64,000 nt of DNA from Exophiala sp. HKRS030. Its lineage: Eukaryota; Ascomycota; Eurotiomycetes; Chaetothyriales; Herpotrichiellaceae. The translations under genes were made by a program, and so were the position numbers. The notes under the pieces were generated by a model that saw only the letters and a list, made by a program, of their open reading frames with translations, made no database searches and was not told the DNA's origin. The first letter of the stretch is position 1; each line of letters opens with the position of its first letter. Below, piece by piece: positions 45,505 to 58,349 of this stretch. Location: the NCBI GenBank assembly GCA_023897205.1, contig JAHWDD010000006.1, positions 558,001 through 622,000 of the forward strand, given 5' to 3'.

Positions 45505-48500
45505 TACGGAGTAGGTGTCTAATGGGATCGTTTATATTGTACCTCCGTATCGTTTATAACTCCGTACTAGAAGTTGTTTCGCCCCCCCCCTTCTGGATTT
45601 CGCATGAACGAGGTAAGAGGTTAGCGTAAAAATTACCTTGTTACCTAACTCCGCAAGGGGTACAATAGTTGGCTAGCTTTTCATGCATGCATGCGTGCAT
45701 TGCAGTGCATACAGGCATGTCTCGTGTGTGTGTGTGTGTGTGTATGTGAGTGTCTGTGTGCCGGTACCGCCTTTCCGGGAACATACCTAGGTAGTCATTA
45801 TAGGTCTCGCTGTGATTTGTAACTTTGCTGGCGATCATGTAAGCCGTGAAGTACGGAGTAGTAAACTCGAGGAATTCCAGAACGTCCTATGGCCTATTGC
45901 CGGGGGTCATTGAGTAAGCTGCTGACTACTCTTCCGCAGGGTACTCCGTACAAGAGTACAGAAATATCCTACCTGTCAAGGTAACTCCGTACTCCTCAGT
46001 CCATACCTAGTTGATTCGCATCCCAGTAGTTTGGTGTACTGTCGTCCTGATCACGGTATGGCGATTTCTCACCTACACTCGTTTTCCCTTTTGTGCCATC
46101 GAAGAACAGGTCCCTTCATACAGAGACAACAATGATACTCCGTATGGAGTTATCATCTAGTGCTCATCTTGCCAAGGACGGTCGGTCTCAACGAGGCGAA
46201 ACACGCTATACTGTACACGTGTGAATTGATGTTTCTGACCAACCTGTTTTGGAGACACAGGGCACAGAGAGAGATAACACAATTCAGTCTTGGCCTTTGG
46301 TCTGGCCAGGGATGTTGCGAACGAACCAAACGAACGAGGTACGTCTCTCGAACGGTGATGGATCTGTACTAACGAGTACTCGTGGGTGATCGTCGAGAGA
46401 CCACGCAAAGATTTCGTACTCCAACCACGCCACAACAACAACACTAATGGGTATCCCGCTTACTCGCGTGAGTACTCACGGGACCCCAGTGCCTCTGGTT
46501 CGTCGACACCGTAAACGCGTCCTCAAGTACGGTGATGATGATGGTGGTGGTGGTGGTGCCAGCCAGCACACACCTCTAAGGGTCGTCACATTTCCCCATT
46601 TCCTCGGGTTTCCATTCGCCCACATCGTTTTTGCCTGAGAAGCAGGAAGAGGGGGTAGTATGATGGGGGCTTGTTTCGAGATTCTGGCTTGCGGCGCCAT
46701 ACCGCCCTCAGGTTATTAACTCGTGCTGTACTTGTGGACATAAAAGGTGGTAACTCCGTAGTGATAGGTGTTTCAAATCGTGGCTGTGGTTTGAAAGAAG
46801 TCGCCGAGTCGGCATCGGACATTGCAGAAATTCGACATCTCGTCAAGGCACGTGATGAGAGCACTTAACACACTTTGGCACATTTTAACACGCACTAGCG
46901 ACGCACTTGTAATTTTAAATCTAGCTTAACCCTGTTAGGTATGGACGATACGAGGGTCCCAAAATCGGGGCCAAAAAGCGAGGAGGGGGGCCACCACACC
47001 CTTTCCCCCCTAGCAGGTATGAGTATGACCACAACCTGGTACTTTGACCCTGGGTATCTGGATACGGTACACATGCACTAACATCGACCAAATCACGCCT
47101 GCAGACCCAGTGCCCAAAACGGCATCGCGCGCATCGTGGCGCTTCGGCCGAAAAAACCCACCAGAAGTCAGAAATATGGCATTTCGGGACGTTGGTGATC
47201 CGCGCTGCTGCCGGGTTGCAATCTCCCCGTCCCCCTTTTTTTCTTCCTGGCCGTGGCCGTTGTGGTCGTACGAATACAACCCTTCTACAGTAAAGTAGGC
47301 TTTTGCTTGATTGTAAGGTTCACAATGTATGCCGTGTGCAAGGGTCATGAGGTTACCATCCCGCACAACTTTCTCGTGTCAGAAAGCAGGGCCCATATCT
47401 GCCACGTTGGATGGCATTTACAGGCGATGTAACCCCCTCGTCACTCAACTCCCTCCGACCCCCCTCCCCGGGCCGCCTTGTCCTTTTGAAGAACCAAGTA
47501 CTCCATGGAACTCGGGTCGTCGTCGGGAAACTCGAGAACAGACTCGTCGGTTGAACGGATTTTGGAGCCCAAATGACCCAGGGGACACTCCACCTCTGGT
47601 ACTCCGTAGACACCAGGTAGATGGATACCGACACCGTTCGTACGGAGTAATGTTCTTTACCCAGTTTCCCAACTCTGAAAAGGTTTGTGTGGATATCAAA
47701 CATACTTGTATCTACGGAGGATAGGAAGGTAGGTACGGAGTACGAGTAGTAGAGCACACCGGTCCGACCTTCTCAAATCTCGTTGGCGAGATTGAAAAGC
47801 TCATGGAACCCTACGGAGTACAAATGCAATATCTCCGCAAGCAAAAAAATGTCATGGTATGATAGATATTACGGGATATCCAGTCATGGTCTCTCTTTTT
47901 GCCCTTGTTTCTACGAGTCAGGTTTCAAAGACAATGTTACAGCACAGCACGTACGAAATAACTCGGTCCGACCTGGGACAAAAGTTATTGCCCGCCCCCC
48001 GGCATACGTCCAATGGCCTGGCTTTGTGACTTTTCAGCTGTGTGGATGATCCCAACTCGATCTTTGCGAATGATATTCCATGGTTTCTACATGTACGAGT
48101 AATGGTCAGCAAACGCACAGCACACACGCACACACGCGCGCGAGAGAGATCGTTGGTTCGACAATATCGGTCAATAGTTTACGGGTTCGGTGCCTCGGTC
48201 AGTACCAAGTAACAGATTAATAATTGTCACCTTACCAGGGGAGCACCAAAGTCAGCAAACCATGAGGACGTATTCGTAGCCGGTGAAAGGGTGTGTGGAC
48301 TGTACTGTACGGAGTACATACGCGTGATAACTCCGTAGGGCTGTTGGATCTTCATGCTTTCGTTCCCCCAAACGATCACAGAGACCCCCTCCCAAATGGT
48401 CTGTGTCTGTGTCCGCAGGCCTGCAGCTGGCCAGACACATCATCACTTACTCGTGCTCGTAACCCCCCCTCTCGTTGTGTTCCCAGTTCGCCATGAGGAG

Positions 48501-50868
48501 GGATCTTCGCGACACAACACCAAAATCCTGCAATGCAACTGCCGATCCTTGGAATTACGGTCAAGGGTGAGTTGACCGTCACCGCAAAATAAAGGAATTG
48601 CACGAGGCACGAAACACGCGAAAACAACGACATGGGTTGGTTTCTTGTGCCGCGTTTTGGTGGATTTTCAAAAACGAAACGCCGTTGAATCAGTGGCGCA
48701 CCGGGGGAACTCATCTCTCTCTCTCTCTCTCTTCGCACGTAAATAATGGATCCTCCCGTGGTCACCGCTTTGATAGAGTCTACAATACAGTACTCGTATT
48801 GTACCCACCGCTATCATTTAGCGTCCCTGCGGAAACAGGGTTTATTAGAGGATGAGGAGGTCCTTGCTCCTGGGTCAACCACTTTTCTGATGAAATCGCT
48901 TCTGCTTATGAAAGCATCCACGTTCCGAGCCCTGATCCAGGTCGGAACGAAAGCAATCAGGGTCGGATTTTCGATGGCAAACTGTTGGAAAAAACGGCCC
49001 CCAACTCACATGCAAAGAGCGACAACACATAAGCAAGTGGACGCTTTCTTTTGGGTTTGTTCGCGTTTCTTGAAATGATGGGATTTATTGGATCGAATGG
49101 ATATCGATTTCTGGCTACAACTAAACCTTCTTTTTTGAAGCAGGGTTCGTTTGTTAACCTTCTGCACTGTGAGTTGTCCAGTGACGGTATGAGTACGGGT
49201 AGTGATGTTGATGATGCGTGATGGTGATGATGGCTCGATGTTTTCTACCCTTTACGGAGTAGGGGGGGCTTAGCAACTTCAGTGACAATCATTCTACTAA
49301 GGAGTCAACGTCTCGAATTATCTTAACCCCATCAGGTGGTCAGCCATCCAGTATACCTAATACGGGCGTCAAGTTGCGAGTAATGAATGGGCGAAATGGT
49401 GACTTTGGGGGTTTGCTCGTTCATGCCTAGCTTATACCACGTATGCGTACGAGGGAGTAGGCAACGTGTTTCTTCACAGCTCATTGTTGTTTCTGCCCAA
49501 ATAATAGCCTTGGATGCATTGGTATGGGTTACGGAGTACCGTACTTTGCAACCTGACTCCGTAATACTAATGAAAGAGGGCGGCTTTGGCAGCTCATAAC
49601 TCGATTACACCTCTTCCCGATCGTTGATGCACACGCATGACACCTTGCTCTAGCCAAGGCACTCATGACTCGTCACGCCTAGTAGGAGGAGTCGAGCTGG
49701 GGGTGTTTTTTTCAAACGTCCCATTATTATCATTGTCCACTTTGCTATGCCATGGGCCCAATGATGCCCTACCTCGCTCTGGATATGACAATGTATTCCG
49801 AGCCGACTCGCGGGTTTCGGAAACGTCTTTGAGGGAGGTACTTATCAAAAGGCCCTCACGGTCCCGGGCATTATTGTTTTGCTAACCGGCCGAGCCCATT
49901 ATTATGACGATCACTTTCGGATCATTTTACGTAGGTGAACGACTTGCGATAACTCGTAAGCGTACACGAAAGTACAAACTTGGCTGTGTGCTTGACCAGG
50001 GTCAAATTCTGATGATGATGATCAGAGGACGAGTACTCCGTAGGTAAAGGGGGAGATAGCCTACGTGTACGGAGTAAACTCCCATATTACAGTTGCTTCC
50101 GAGTCAAGAGGAAGTATTCGTACTGTATGTGGCTCTCGCTCTCTTTCCATAAATTCTTTTTGGGGGCTATTCGCAACTACACTGCGTACGTGGTAATGAT
50201 TGAACACCGGGACGTTTATAACTCGTCATGTCTTGTTCAGTGTAAATTCGCGTGGTTGACCTTTTCCGGGCTGTTCCACGAGGGGGTCTTGTTGAAGGTG
50301 GTTGCGTCGTCGAGGGTTCACTAGGTACCTATTTCCGAAACAAACAATCATGTGAAACCCATTCTCCAATCCAAGTTTACAAGAGGTAAAAAGGTGGCTG
50401 GGTAACTTACCTGAGGTGAAGGTGGTGTTGTCTGCAGCCGCCTCGGGGCTGCAGGGGCTGTGCAAAACAAGCCACCCCCAAAGAGACACCTAATAAAAGG
50501 TGGAGGTTACTTCATAGGTAGTCACTGGTAAAAGAGTACCCAGTTAAGGACGGGGTGGCGGCTTCTGCGACCTGCAAAGCCTACTGCTAAGGGGGGGCGG
50601 TTAACGGTTGCGCGAAGTACTCCGTACGTATCGCACTGTAGGGGAGGTAAACCGGGTCCGGTGGCGGCGGACATTTCCTATTCGCACAGACCCTACGGAG
50701 TACAGCAGGTATTGTACACATGGACAAAAGTCGCCATTCACGCCTATCGCGCTCTCATACGCGGAGTACTTGGGGGGCTGACCTCTAGGCGGTGCACATC
50801 CATGTACTGGATGGACGGAGTACCTTGGGAGTATTAGCGCATCATCCCACTACAATCAGTACTCCGTA
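45505..50868. repeat. dispersed array of TACGGAGTA/TACTCCGTA
   Basis: Sixteen exact copies of the 9-mer occur on both strands at first bases 45505, 45852, 45942, 46136, 47600, 47641, 47734, 47812, 48308, 49253, 49530, 50034, 50068, 50618, 50694 and 50860. Several extend to GTACGGAGTAC, an inverted repeat of GTAC around GGA. Five further near-matches (ACTCCGTA) are at 45559, 45984, 46753, 48330 and 49555. By chance about 0.04 exact copies would be expected in this length. Only four were noticed elsewhere in the window, at 2542, 15013, 59808 and 63254. Spacing is irregular, from 34 to 1464 bases. Confidence 0.85.
45724..45743. repeat. GT dinucleotide microsatellite
   Basis: About ten GT units inside the gene-free stretch. 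Confidence 0.85.
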
Positions 50869-51541
50869 GTAGTACTCCGCTACATTTTCCGAGTCTCCCT
50901 TGGCAATTCACCTCAAAACTTGTATTTGGATTGATCAACGAACAATAAAAAATCAAATACCACAAAGTCAGGACCCATCAACCTGCATCATTGATGAACA
51001 CACGAAGTGACCCAAGATTTCGATCTCGAAAGAGGTAACCGAGACTATAAATTTTCTCTCCATCTGTTAACATTACGAAGTCGACGGAGTAGTCCTGCTT
51101 CTCTTTTTTTATTTTAAATCCATACGAGTTACTCGTGAGAGAGAGAGAGAGTATCATTTACCCGTAGATGACCCTTTGGTTTTTCGCAAGGCTAAATAAG
51201 AGCGTCGAAGCAACCCTCAAAGCCGTAAAGACTCTAGAGGGCTAGGCACTGCCCACAAGTACTACAAATATTATTACTAGTATTTAGTACTATCCGCAAG
51301 GGTACACTTATTTCCCGATCCAGGCATTCAGGAAAATTAAAAGGTTTGAAACGGCGGAAACCAATGGAGAAAATCCAAACCGATCCCAAAGTAAGACTAC
51401 GGGCTACGACTACGACTAAGTAATACGTACTCCCCGTCTTGACCCCTTCTTACACTTTGTACAACAGCGTCACAACGTACGGGGAGTAACAAATACCTAT
51501 TTAAGAAACGATACGATCCATGACTACCACTACTACTACAG

Positions 51542-51578
51542 GAGAAGAAGAAGAAGAAGGAGGAGGAGGAGGAGGTGG
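51542..51578. repeat. GAA/GGA trinucleotide microsatellite
   Basis: A purine run of GAA units passing into GGA units, near the right end of the gene-free stretch. Confidence 0.85.
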
Positions 51579-52763
51579 TGTGTTAGTTCCCATAATGTCC
51601 TTCATACCTAGTACTCTGAGCGGATTCATTCGCCATCACATCGTCTTGACTTTTCAGTGCTTACCTACTCGTATAATTAGTTGTATCAAGTAAAACCCCC
51701 GTAATGATAATGACAAAAGAACAGGCCACACAGACCCCCATCCCATGCACAGCCCATCTTGAGAGATGATCGACATACCTACGGAATACGTAGTCATCTT
51801 CTTCAACTCGGTACGAGTACGTTATTGCGTACGTAGTTCTATCATACCTGATCACAAGTCACTTGGCCAGTCGCCAACTGACCCCCAAACTAACTACTTA
51901 CCTTGGGTGCGTAACTAGGACAGGCAACTCGAGGGATCACTGCAACTACAAGCAGGTATTTCCAAATGGCTGTACAACGTTAGTGACATACTATGAACCA
52001 CAACTGATGGCGCATTTTTCTGGATTGTTAAAAAAAAAGGTCTCCATATTTTGGAATCGTTCCTATTCTGGTCCCTATACGTTTCAAATTCATCATAGCA
52101 ATCGGCCGTCAGCTTCGAGCTCGCTGCCCATTTACCCAAAACGGTCTCGCAGAGTCTCTCGCTCCTATCTTTGGCCTGGTGGGCTCGCTCGTTTTGTACA
52201 CACGTATAGTTGGTTTTTGGTTATCATACAACTGGTGTAGAACAGGTACAAACGGCAATAATATTTCGCCGAGGACCTCATATCGACAAACATTCGGGGT
52301 CCTCGGTAGTCATCATAAAAATCTTTTGGCGACGGATTGCTCCTATCCCAGAAGCAATTACAAACTCGGTATCACATGTCGTAAAGTGTCTATCCCATTC
52401 GTTCCCCAATTGTCTCAACTGTGGAGAGGGGTGGTGGTATTTTCTTTTCGTCCAGTCTAGCAACGATAAGTGATGGAGAGTGGAAAGCAGAAAAGAAGTT
52501 CCCGATTAAATTTCATCTTCACGTATAAATCCTCCACAATGTCTCCGCAGTGGTTCGCCATTCACCAATTCCCATTCTTGAGGGTAGAGAGGTTGGAATC
52601 GTTCGTCATGTGGTAAGCATCATCGCCCCTAATCGTGCTCCATGTCTCTGGGACTCGTAGTCGCCCGGACGATATCCGCTGGGCTCACGGTAAAGCGCGG
52701 TGCCATCGGACTGTATCGATCGTGCAGGGACGGTTTTGGGTATACTGAAATTCTCTGCCCGCC

Positions 52764-53981
52764 TCACTTGCGACCCGAGCTTTGAGTTAACCCTGGCTTT
52801 TGTGACTGGTTGCCATGTCCCTTGTGGTGAATCCTTCGGACGTGGTCTTTCATGTTGTCCATTCGGGAGAAGACGCGAGGGCACTCTTCGCCATCTGCGC
52901 CGCGCCATTCGCATTTGATGCTAGGGCTGTGCTTGGCCTCGTGGCGGGCCCGATCCTTTTTGCTCGAGAACCCTCCGGTGAGAGGCTGGTCTGCAGATTT
53001 AGCGCGTGCGGCTGCAGTAGCTTCACTTTGAGGACATCCGTCGACGCGGCAGAAAAGGTGCTTGCTATGTCTGTTGTAATGTTTCCGTAGGTCACAACCC
53101 CGTGTGAAGGTCGCGCGAGAGGTGCATCCAGGGTAGGCGCATCGCCAAGCTTGTGTGCCGCCGGGAGAACCAGCCGATGAAGGTGAGACTCCAGTAGGTA
53201 TCATGTTAGGTGTGTCTGTGACTGGAATGCCATATTGGTGTAAAGATGAATTGGAAGAGGTTGAGTGTGATCGGACATTAGGTCGGAGCATAGTGGAATC
53301 TCCGGAAAAGGATTTGGAAAGGGATGGAATGGGGCTACATGACCGTGACAGCGAGGATACACTGCTCCTGCTGGGGTGAGAGACGTGAGAGAATGATGGT
53401 GAGGCGACTAGGTGGCCATTCGCCCCAAGTGGTGGTGTATTGAAGTCGAAAGGAGTAGGTTGGATGTCCTGAGGGGTAGGGGGAATGATGTTGGCCATGG
53501 ACGGCTGTGTCGAATGCCCGCCATAACCACCAAAAGGTGTCGAATGCGTCGGCTCATATGGCATCATGGGTGTAGGTTGAGAGTAGTTGGGGAAGTGATA
53601 CCAGTTGTTCTGCTCATACATGTTGTATGAAGTGGCATCGGCGCCAGAACCTGAGGTACCGGGGAACGCCATGGATGGATCGCTGACGGGCGGAAGAGGG
53701 AAAAAGGAAACGGAATCAGATGTTGAGGCCTCGTCGAAAGCGAGACGTTGAAGGTCGTGGGAATGAGGCTCGGCGGACAAAGCAGACATTCCAGGTAACA
53801 TGAATAGTGATTCTGAAGAGACTGACGAGGCGTGGTCTCTACTTGAAGGAGTCGGCGAAGGATAAGTAAAGACAGGGTGAGAGGGTGAGCAGGTAAGCAG
53901 GCCACTTTTATCGAATTCGTCAAATTCGCTGGGTGGAGGAGTAATGGAGAAGATAGCTGCTTCCTTGGTATCAAGCGCCAT
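52764..53981 (-). CDS. C2H2 zinc-finger transcription factor
   Basis: A single exon of 405 residues from the ATG at 53981. The first 270 residues are Ser/Pro/Thr-rich and low in charge, typical of a fungal activation region. Three finger-like units follow: residues 281-305 (CAYPGCTSRATFTRG...), 311-351 (a long loop, CRVDGCPQ to GFSSKKDRARHEAKH) and 357-385 (CEWRG to VFSRMDNMKDHVRRIH). This arrangement is shared by a widespread ascomycete family with no assigned role that I can name. The 5' side is a 3.4-kb region shared with Med27. The 3' side faces the gene-free stretch. Confidence 0.85.
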   Translation of the reverse strand: MALDTKEAAIFSITPPPSEFDEFDKSGLLTCSPSHPVFTYPSPTPSSRDHASSVSSESLFMLPGMSALSAEPHSHDLQRLAFDEASTSDSVSFFPLPPVSDPSMAFPGTSGSGADATSYNMYEQNNWYHFPNYSQPTPMMPYEPTHSTPFGGYGGHSTQPSMANIIPPTPQDIQPTPFDFNTPPLGANGHLVASPSFSHVSHPSRSSVSSLSRSCSPIPSLSKSFSGDSTMLRPNVRSHSTSSNSSLHQYGIPVTDTPNMIPTGVSPSSAGSPGGTQAWRCAYPGCTSRATFTRGCDLRKHYNRHSKHLFCRVDGCPQSEATAAARAKSADQPLTGGFSSKKDRARHEAKHSPSIKCEWRGADGEECPRVFSRMDNMKDHVRRIHHKGHGNQSQKPGLTQSSGRK

Positions 53982-56900
53982 AATTGCTTTGTCCCAGTGT
54001 ACGACGGAAGTTTTGTCAAGTTTTATTTAGAAAATGGGGGGAAGAGGTTCGAGGTTCGCATATATACTTCTTTTGTCCGACCGGGCAAGGGCTTTCCCAT
54101 ATGTAGTCAGAGCCAGAATAACAGGGAAGTGGTCGATTATTGTCAGAGATCTTCTGATGGACCTTCAGTTAAAGCCACGAGCTTCAATCGCTGGGGGCGA
54201 AGAAGGACATATTCATAGTAGACTCGAGTACTGGCTCGAAAGTCTAAGGGCGTCTGTGCCTGCTGAGGGTTTGAGAGTGTTGGAGAGTGGATCTCGACCT
54301 TGTAGGGCTACGAGCTACCCCGGCCCATTTGCTGACAGTATCCCAGCAGCCGATCGCTGGGAATTCGAAGACAGCGGTCGAGCAAAATGCATGGGAGTGG
54401 GTACCAGGGCTGCTGAGCCATGGTGTGCTATACGGAGTCGTTAGTAGCAGAGCCCCGGTCGAGTAGTGCCAAACAAAATAAAGTCCTGGAGGGCGCAAGA
54501 TGAAAGTGGTGGAGATAGCGTGCCACAACCCAAACGCCAGCGTGAATAGAAGGCGTAGTGGTAGTAGCGATACACATGCAGACGGTGTTACCGGCGTCAG
54601 AGTCAGCCGGAACGCTGATCATCTGCGGTGAGAACTTGGGTTACGCGGTATTGAAGTCGTTCTGGAGGTGGAGTTCGTTTGCTAGCGTCGTATGATTGCG
54701 ACCCGGTTTTCCCTCGTCAATACCCAGTATGTAATGCTATACTGGGCCGGCCTGCAGTAGAGCGACACCATGCCGCGGGTAGGGCTAATTTTGACCCCTG
54801 CTAGGCTTGATGTGGCTTCGTTCACGGGCCAGTCGTCGCCCTTGGCCCTTTCGACGAGACCGGGATGGTACTCGTAGAGCTAGATGGTGATTTGCATCGA
54901 GGACCAGCCACTGCACTGCTCTGCACGCCGTTCCTTGGGCCCGTTTCAAGACGAGTTATCGGCCGAAGCTCTCCTCCTGTCCATTTTTCCGGATTCGACC
55001 ACTCGCGGAGATATTTCATAAGCACATTTCTGTCAATCGTCAGAGAATGCCCCCCTGGCCAAGGTTCAGATAAGCCAAACCGTGCGTCGGGGTGCTACAC
55101 TCCGTACGAGATTTGGAACGACAGACTCTTCAATCAAAACAACCATACACCCCCGTAAGCCTCGTGCGATCGACAAGCTGAGGCTAGTGTACCCCTGTCT
55201 GAACGAGTCTTCTGCGTCATCGGTGTGAAATTGTGCCGTTCAGAATGTACATTTCCATCAAAAGTCCCTTTCCGGCTCGGAGGACAATCTCGCCGTAGGA
55301 CAAGCAGTATATCTGTTTCGTGCGTGGCCCTCGGCTATTCGTGGTTTTCTAATCCCATACATTCTTGCTCCGTGGCACAATTGTTGGTACCGAGCACCGA
55401 CCAAATGGTCTTCGCAGGGATCACCGATTACTGCTTTCGCACAAGCTGACAGATATTTCACGTGGTATCCGATCAAGAGTCTGCAATGCTATGATAGGTT
55501 CATTCACAACTAGTCTCTGTAGAATAGTCTCATCTCGATGAGAATAACTCTGCGAATGTAGTGCTGCAGGAGCAACACCTTCCCAGAGAAGGCTTGATTC
55601 GGTCGCAAATAGACAACATGCCCAGGGTGCTGATGTCAGGTGTAGAGACCGGCATTCAAGCGCAGAACGATGCGTGGCTCGCGAGAATATCCTTTTCAGT
55701 CATTGTCTCCTTTTTGAGATTGCCCGACCATACAAGGACAATATAGCGATATCCACTGGCTGCTGTTGAAGGCATATCCTTGGTAGCCGGCATACAAGTA
55801 GCGCGCTGTAATACTCGTCTAGGATAATGATCAACGCCCAGCGCAACCCCATTACGCGTGGAAGCTGCCGGCTGTGCAGAGCGATCCCGGGGCTCTGCTC
55901 AATATCCAAATTTGGCATCGTCCACGAACGCTAGGTACTCGTAGCAGCTGATTGGCAACCCATTGTTCTTTCCGAGGTTTCTCTCGACCCGATTTGTGGC
56001 ACAATATGCGACGTGGTCACGCAATTCTCATCCCTGTCGATGGTGCTGTAGCTGTCAATCCGCCCATACTGCTAATTCTGTTGCCTTCACAGGCTCAGCT
56101 GGACGTTGGAAAAGGTTTCTCTTTCCTCGTACTCAAAGTTTGTCTTCCCGAGTTCACCGAGCGCAACATGGCAGAACCGACCATTGAACGAAGTGTACGG
56201 GGGGAGAGCTTGACTAGGTCTAGTGTGATTTTGGGGCCCCGATGTATTGTACAACGAACAATGGGGGGCCAAAAGCACAGAGTGCGAGAAGCGATGCTCA
56301 AAATCACCACCCGGATGAGATGGTTGGAGCCTCATCGGCTGGTGTCAAATTATGCTAACGTACGAAGCGCTTAGAGAGGTATGTACTTCGTAATATTCAT
56401 CGTTCACCTTTGCGCATGACAAGACACGAAGTCAAAGAGCTATTGGCTTGTTTGTGATAGTTGGTAGCTCGGAACACGCAAGACATGCGTGGTGTTATGG
56501 AGATAATCTTTGCGAGACAAAAGCCAGCATCGTTTACATACCCTCATAGAGCAAAGTATTCGAATCGCAAATCAATAACCGGCGTGTTCGATAACCGGCA
56601 CATAAGTGGTGAGGAGGCTCGAAACGAAGATGGAGGATGGTGTGGTTGACGTCATAATGCAGTCTGTATATCTGGTAGCCCACCCATAGACATGAGTGAC
56701 TTCGTGGTTCAGTCCAGTGAACAGCGTAGATGCGGGTACCAGGACGCTTGATGAGGTCTGTGGCTGCATTAATACACCTTCAGACCTGCTTTCGATACAT
56801 GCCGTTCAGTAGCGTCGATGTACCAGGAACCCGAAGGTATGCCCACAGAGACTGCATCCTCCACGTGTGTGGAAACATATGGTTGGGGACGTAGATTGGG

Positions 56901-57389
56901 GGTCAGTATCTAGGACAAGGGTTGGATTTCGCGTGATCATGGAAAGTCGAACGTCATTGACGCGAGAAGAACATCAAAGCAAGAATGTGACGAATCCCGT
57001 CATCCATGAGAGACAGGCGACCAGTCTTGAATCAATTCTTCAGGTTGCTCGAGATGGGTGTGTTTTATTACGGAATTCATTGTACAGTAGAGCATGTGGC
57101 AGAAGTGCGTCTTGGCTGTTTTGCTCCACACTATCCGCCCGTTCTCGTATTTGCAGGCACGTGATCCACTTTTTGCAACCTCGTATTCGTAACTCCTGTC
57201 ACCACAACTCTCACTGTTCAGTATGATCGATCTCGACAGCGCTATCAACTGCCATCAACGTTTCACGCTTCAAACCCTTATGGAGTACGCGTTTTGCATT
57301 GTGTAGTCGCATCAGATATCCTTGTTCTCACTTGATACTCTCTCCATCTCTTTCAGTTAAGTTTTCAACAGCCATCGGCTCTGATCGTC
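53982..57389. promoter_or_regulatory. 3.4-kb divergent region, C2H2 regulator and Med27
   Basis: A long spacer between two 5' ends. Frames are short: the longest (55952..56374, 140 codons) has no family match and overlaps frames on the other strand. Long upstream regions and leaders are common for fungal developmental regulators, so most of it may serve the C2H2 gene. An unrecognised gene cannot be excluded. Confidence 0.4.
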
Positions 57390-58349
57390 ATGCTCGAAAT
57401 GGATAAGCCACAGGCAATCGACCCGGAGGATCGTGAGATTATGGAAAAGCTGGCCAAATTGCAGAGCATGTACAATCAGGTCAGTCATCCCCGTTGATCT
57501 CAGAACGAGGGCTGCAAATTCCCGCTTGCCTAGCGACTCAGGCTCACTTGTGACAGATTGGCGGTCTGCGGACTTTATTACCGGAAAAGCTGATCAACCC
57601 AACCAGGTTCGCCCTGGAGAATCCAAACGGGTATGACCCAGAAAAGCTCGCAACTTACTTGCAAGATGCTGCACAAGCAGGTATTCGAGACGTCGAAAGG
57701 TTTAAAAAGGACTGGCACAGTGACGATGTACGGGAGCTTTGGCAAGCGGTCAACACTGGCGACGTACCCCAAGGAGGGGATGCCTGGACTCTGAATTATG
57801 ACGCCTTAATACTTCAGAACCAAGGCAAGAGTGCAGGCTCGCTCACATCCAACACTCTAATCAACGGTGCCGGTGGCCAAACAGATGCCGAAATCGCCAA
57901 AATCGTGAGCGACTTTCGGGCCAAACATCCAGACCTGAAGGTCTCCGTTTGGCAGGAAACGCAACCCTTGCCTTTAGATATCGGCATGGGTCAATTGGAA
58001 TTTCGCATCGACAAAACCCGGGATGCGAGTTCCGGCCCCTTCAAAGTAACCTACAAACCAGGTGCCGAGTCTTTTGCGCTGCGTGATGATATCCTTGAGA
58101 GCGTCAAAAAGTCCGATGTTCAAAGCAATCTCATGGTGCTCTTGGTAACCAATATCTCTCTGTCGTCTGTTCCAGGCTAATTGCATGTAGGAGATGATTG
58201 CAGCTTACCACGATATCAAAACCAGACCTTGCGATAAATGCAGCAGGCTAGTCAACAACAAGCTGCAACTCCCCCTTATCAGGCAAATGAAACCTTCCGA
58301 AGAGAAAGGGAAATTTCAATTCCTCGCTCTTCATCCCGAGTGTGCCTGA
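57390..58349 (+). CDS. Mediator subunit 27 (Med27)-like
   Basis: Three exons encode 278 residues: 57390..57479, 57557..58144 and 58191..58349. The C-terminal exon ends with a Cys/His pattern, RPCDKCSRLV then FLALHPECA, which is the Med27 C-terminal signature: a C-X2-C pair followed about 35 residues later by H-X2-C. The N-terminal part is helical, and the middle has an alpha/beta character. Med27 is a tail-module subunit of the Mediator complex that links activators to RNA polymerase II, in the nucleus. The assignment rests on this C-terminal pattern and on length. It is moderately sure. Confidence 0.72.

Larger units (their letters stand above)
44637..52763. other. 8.1-kb gene-free stretch between convergent genes
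   Basis: The flanking genes, an APH-type kinase on plus and a C2H2 regulator on minus, both end here, so the region need hold no promoter for them. Frames are short on both strands. The longest plausible one (48746..49078, 110 codons) has no recognisable family. The region is rich in TACGGAGTA motifs, GTAC and GAGTACTC palindromes, and simple repeats. It could hold non-coding RNA genes, decayed insertions, or exons too short or diverged to recognise. Confidence 0.7.

Noticed and set aside
48746..49078. 110-codon frame in the gene-free stretch
   Set aside because: No family, no splice partners, and it lies among simple repeats.
44637..52763. CRISPR-like or tandem repeat array from the TACGGAGTA copies
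   Set aside because: The copies are irregularly spaced, on both strands, and lack a constant repeat-spacer pattern.
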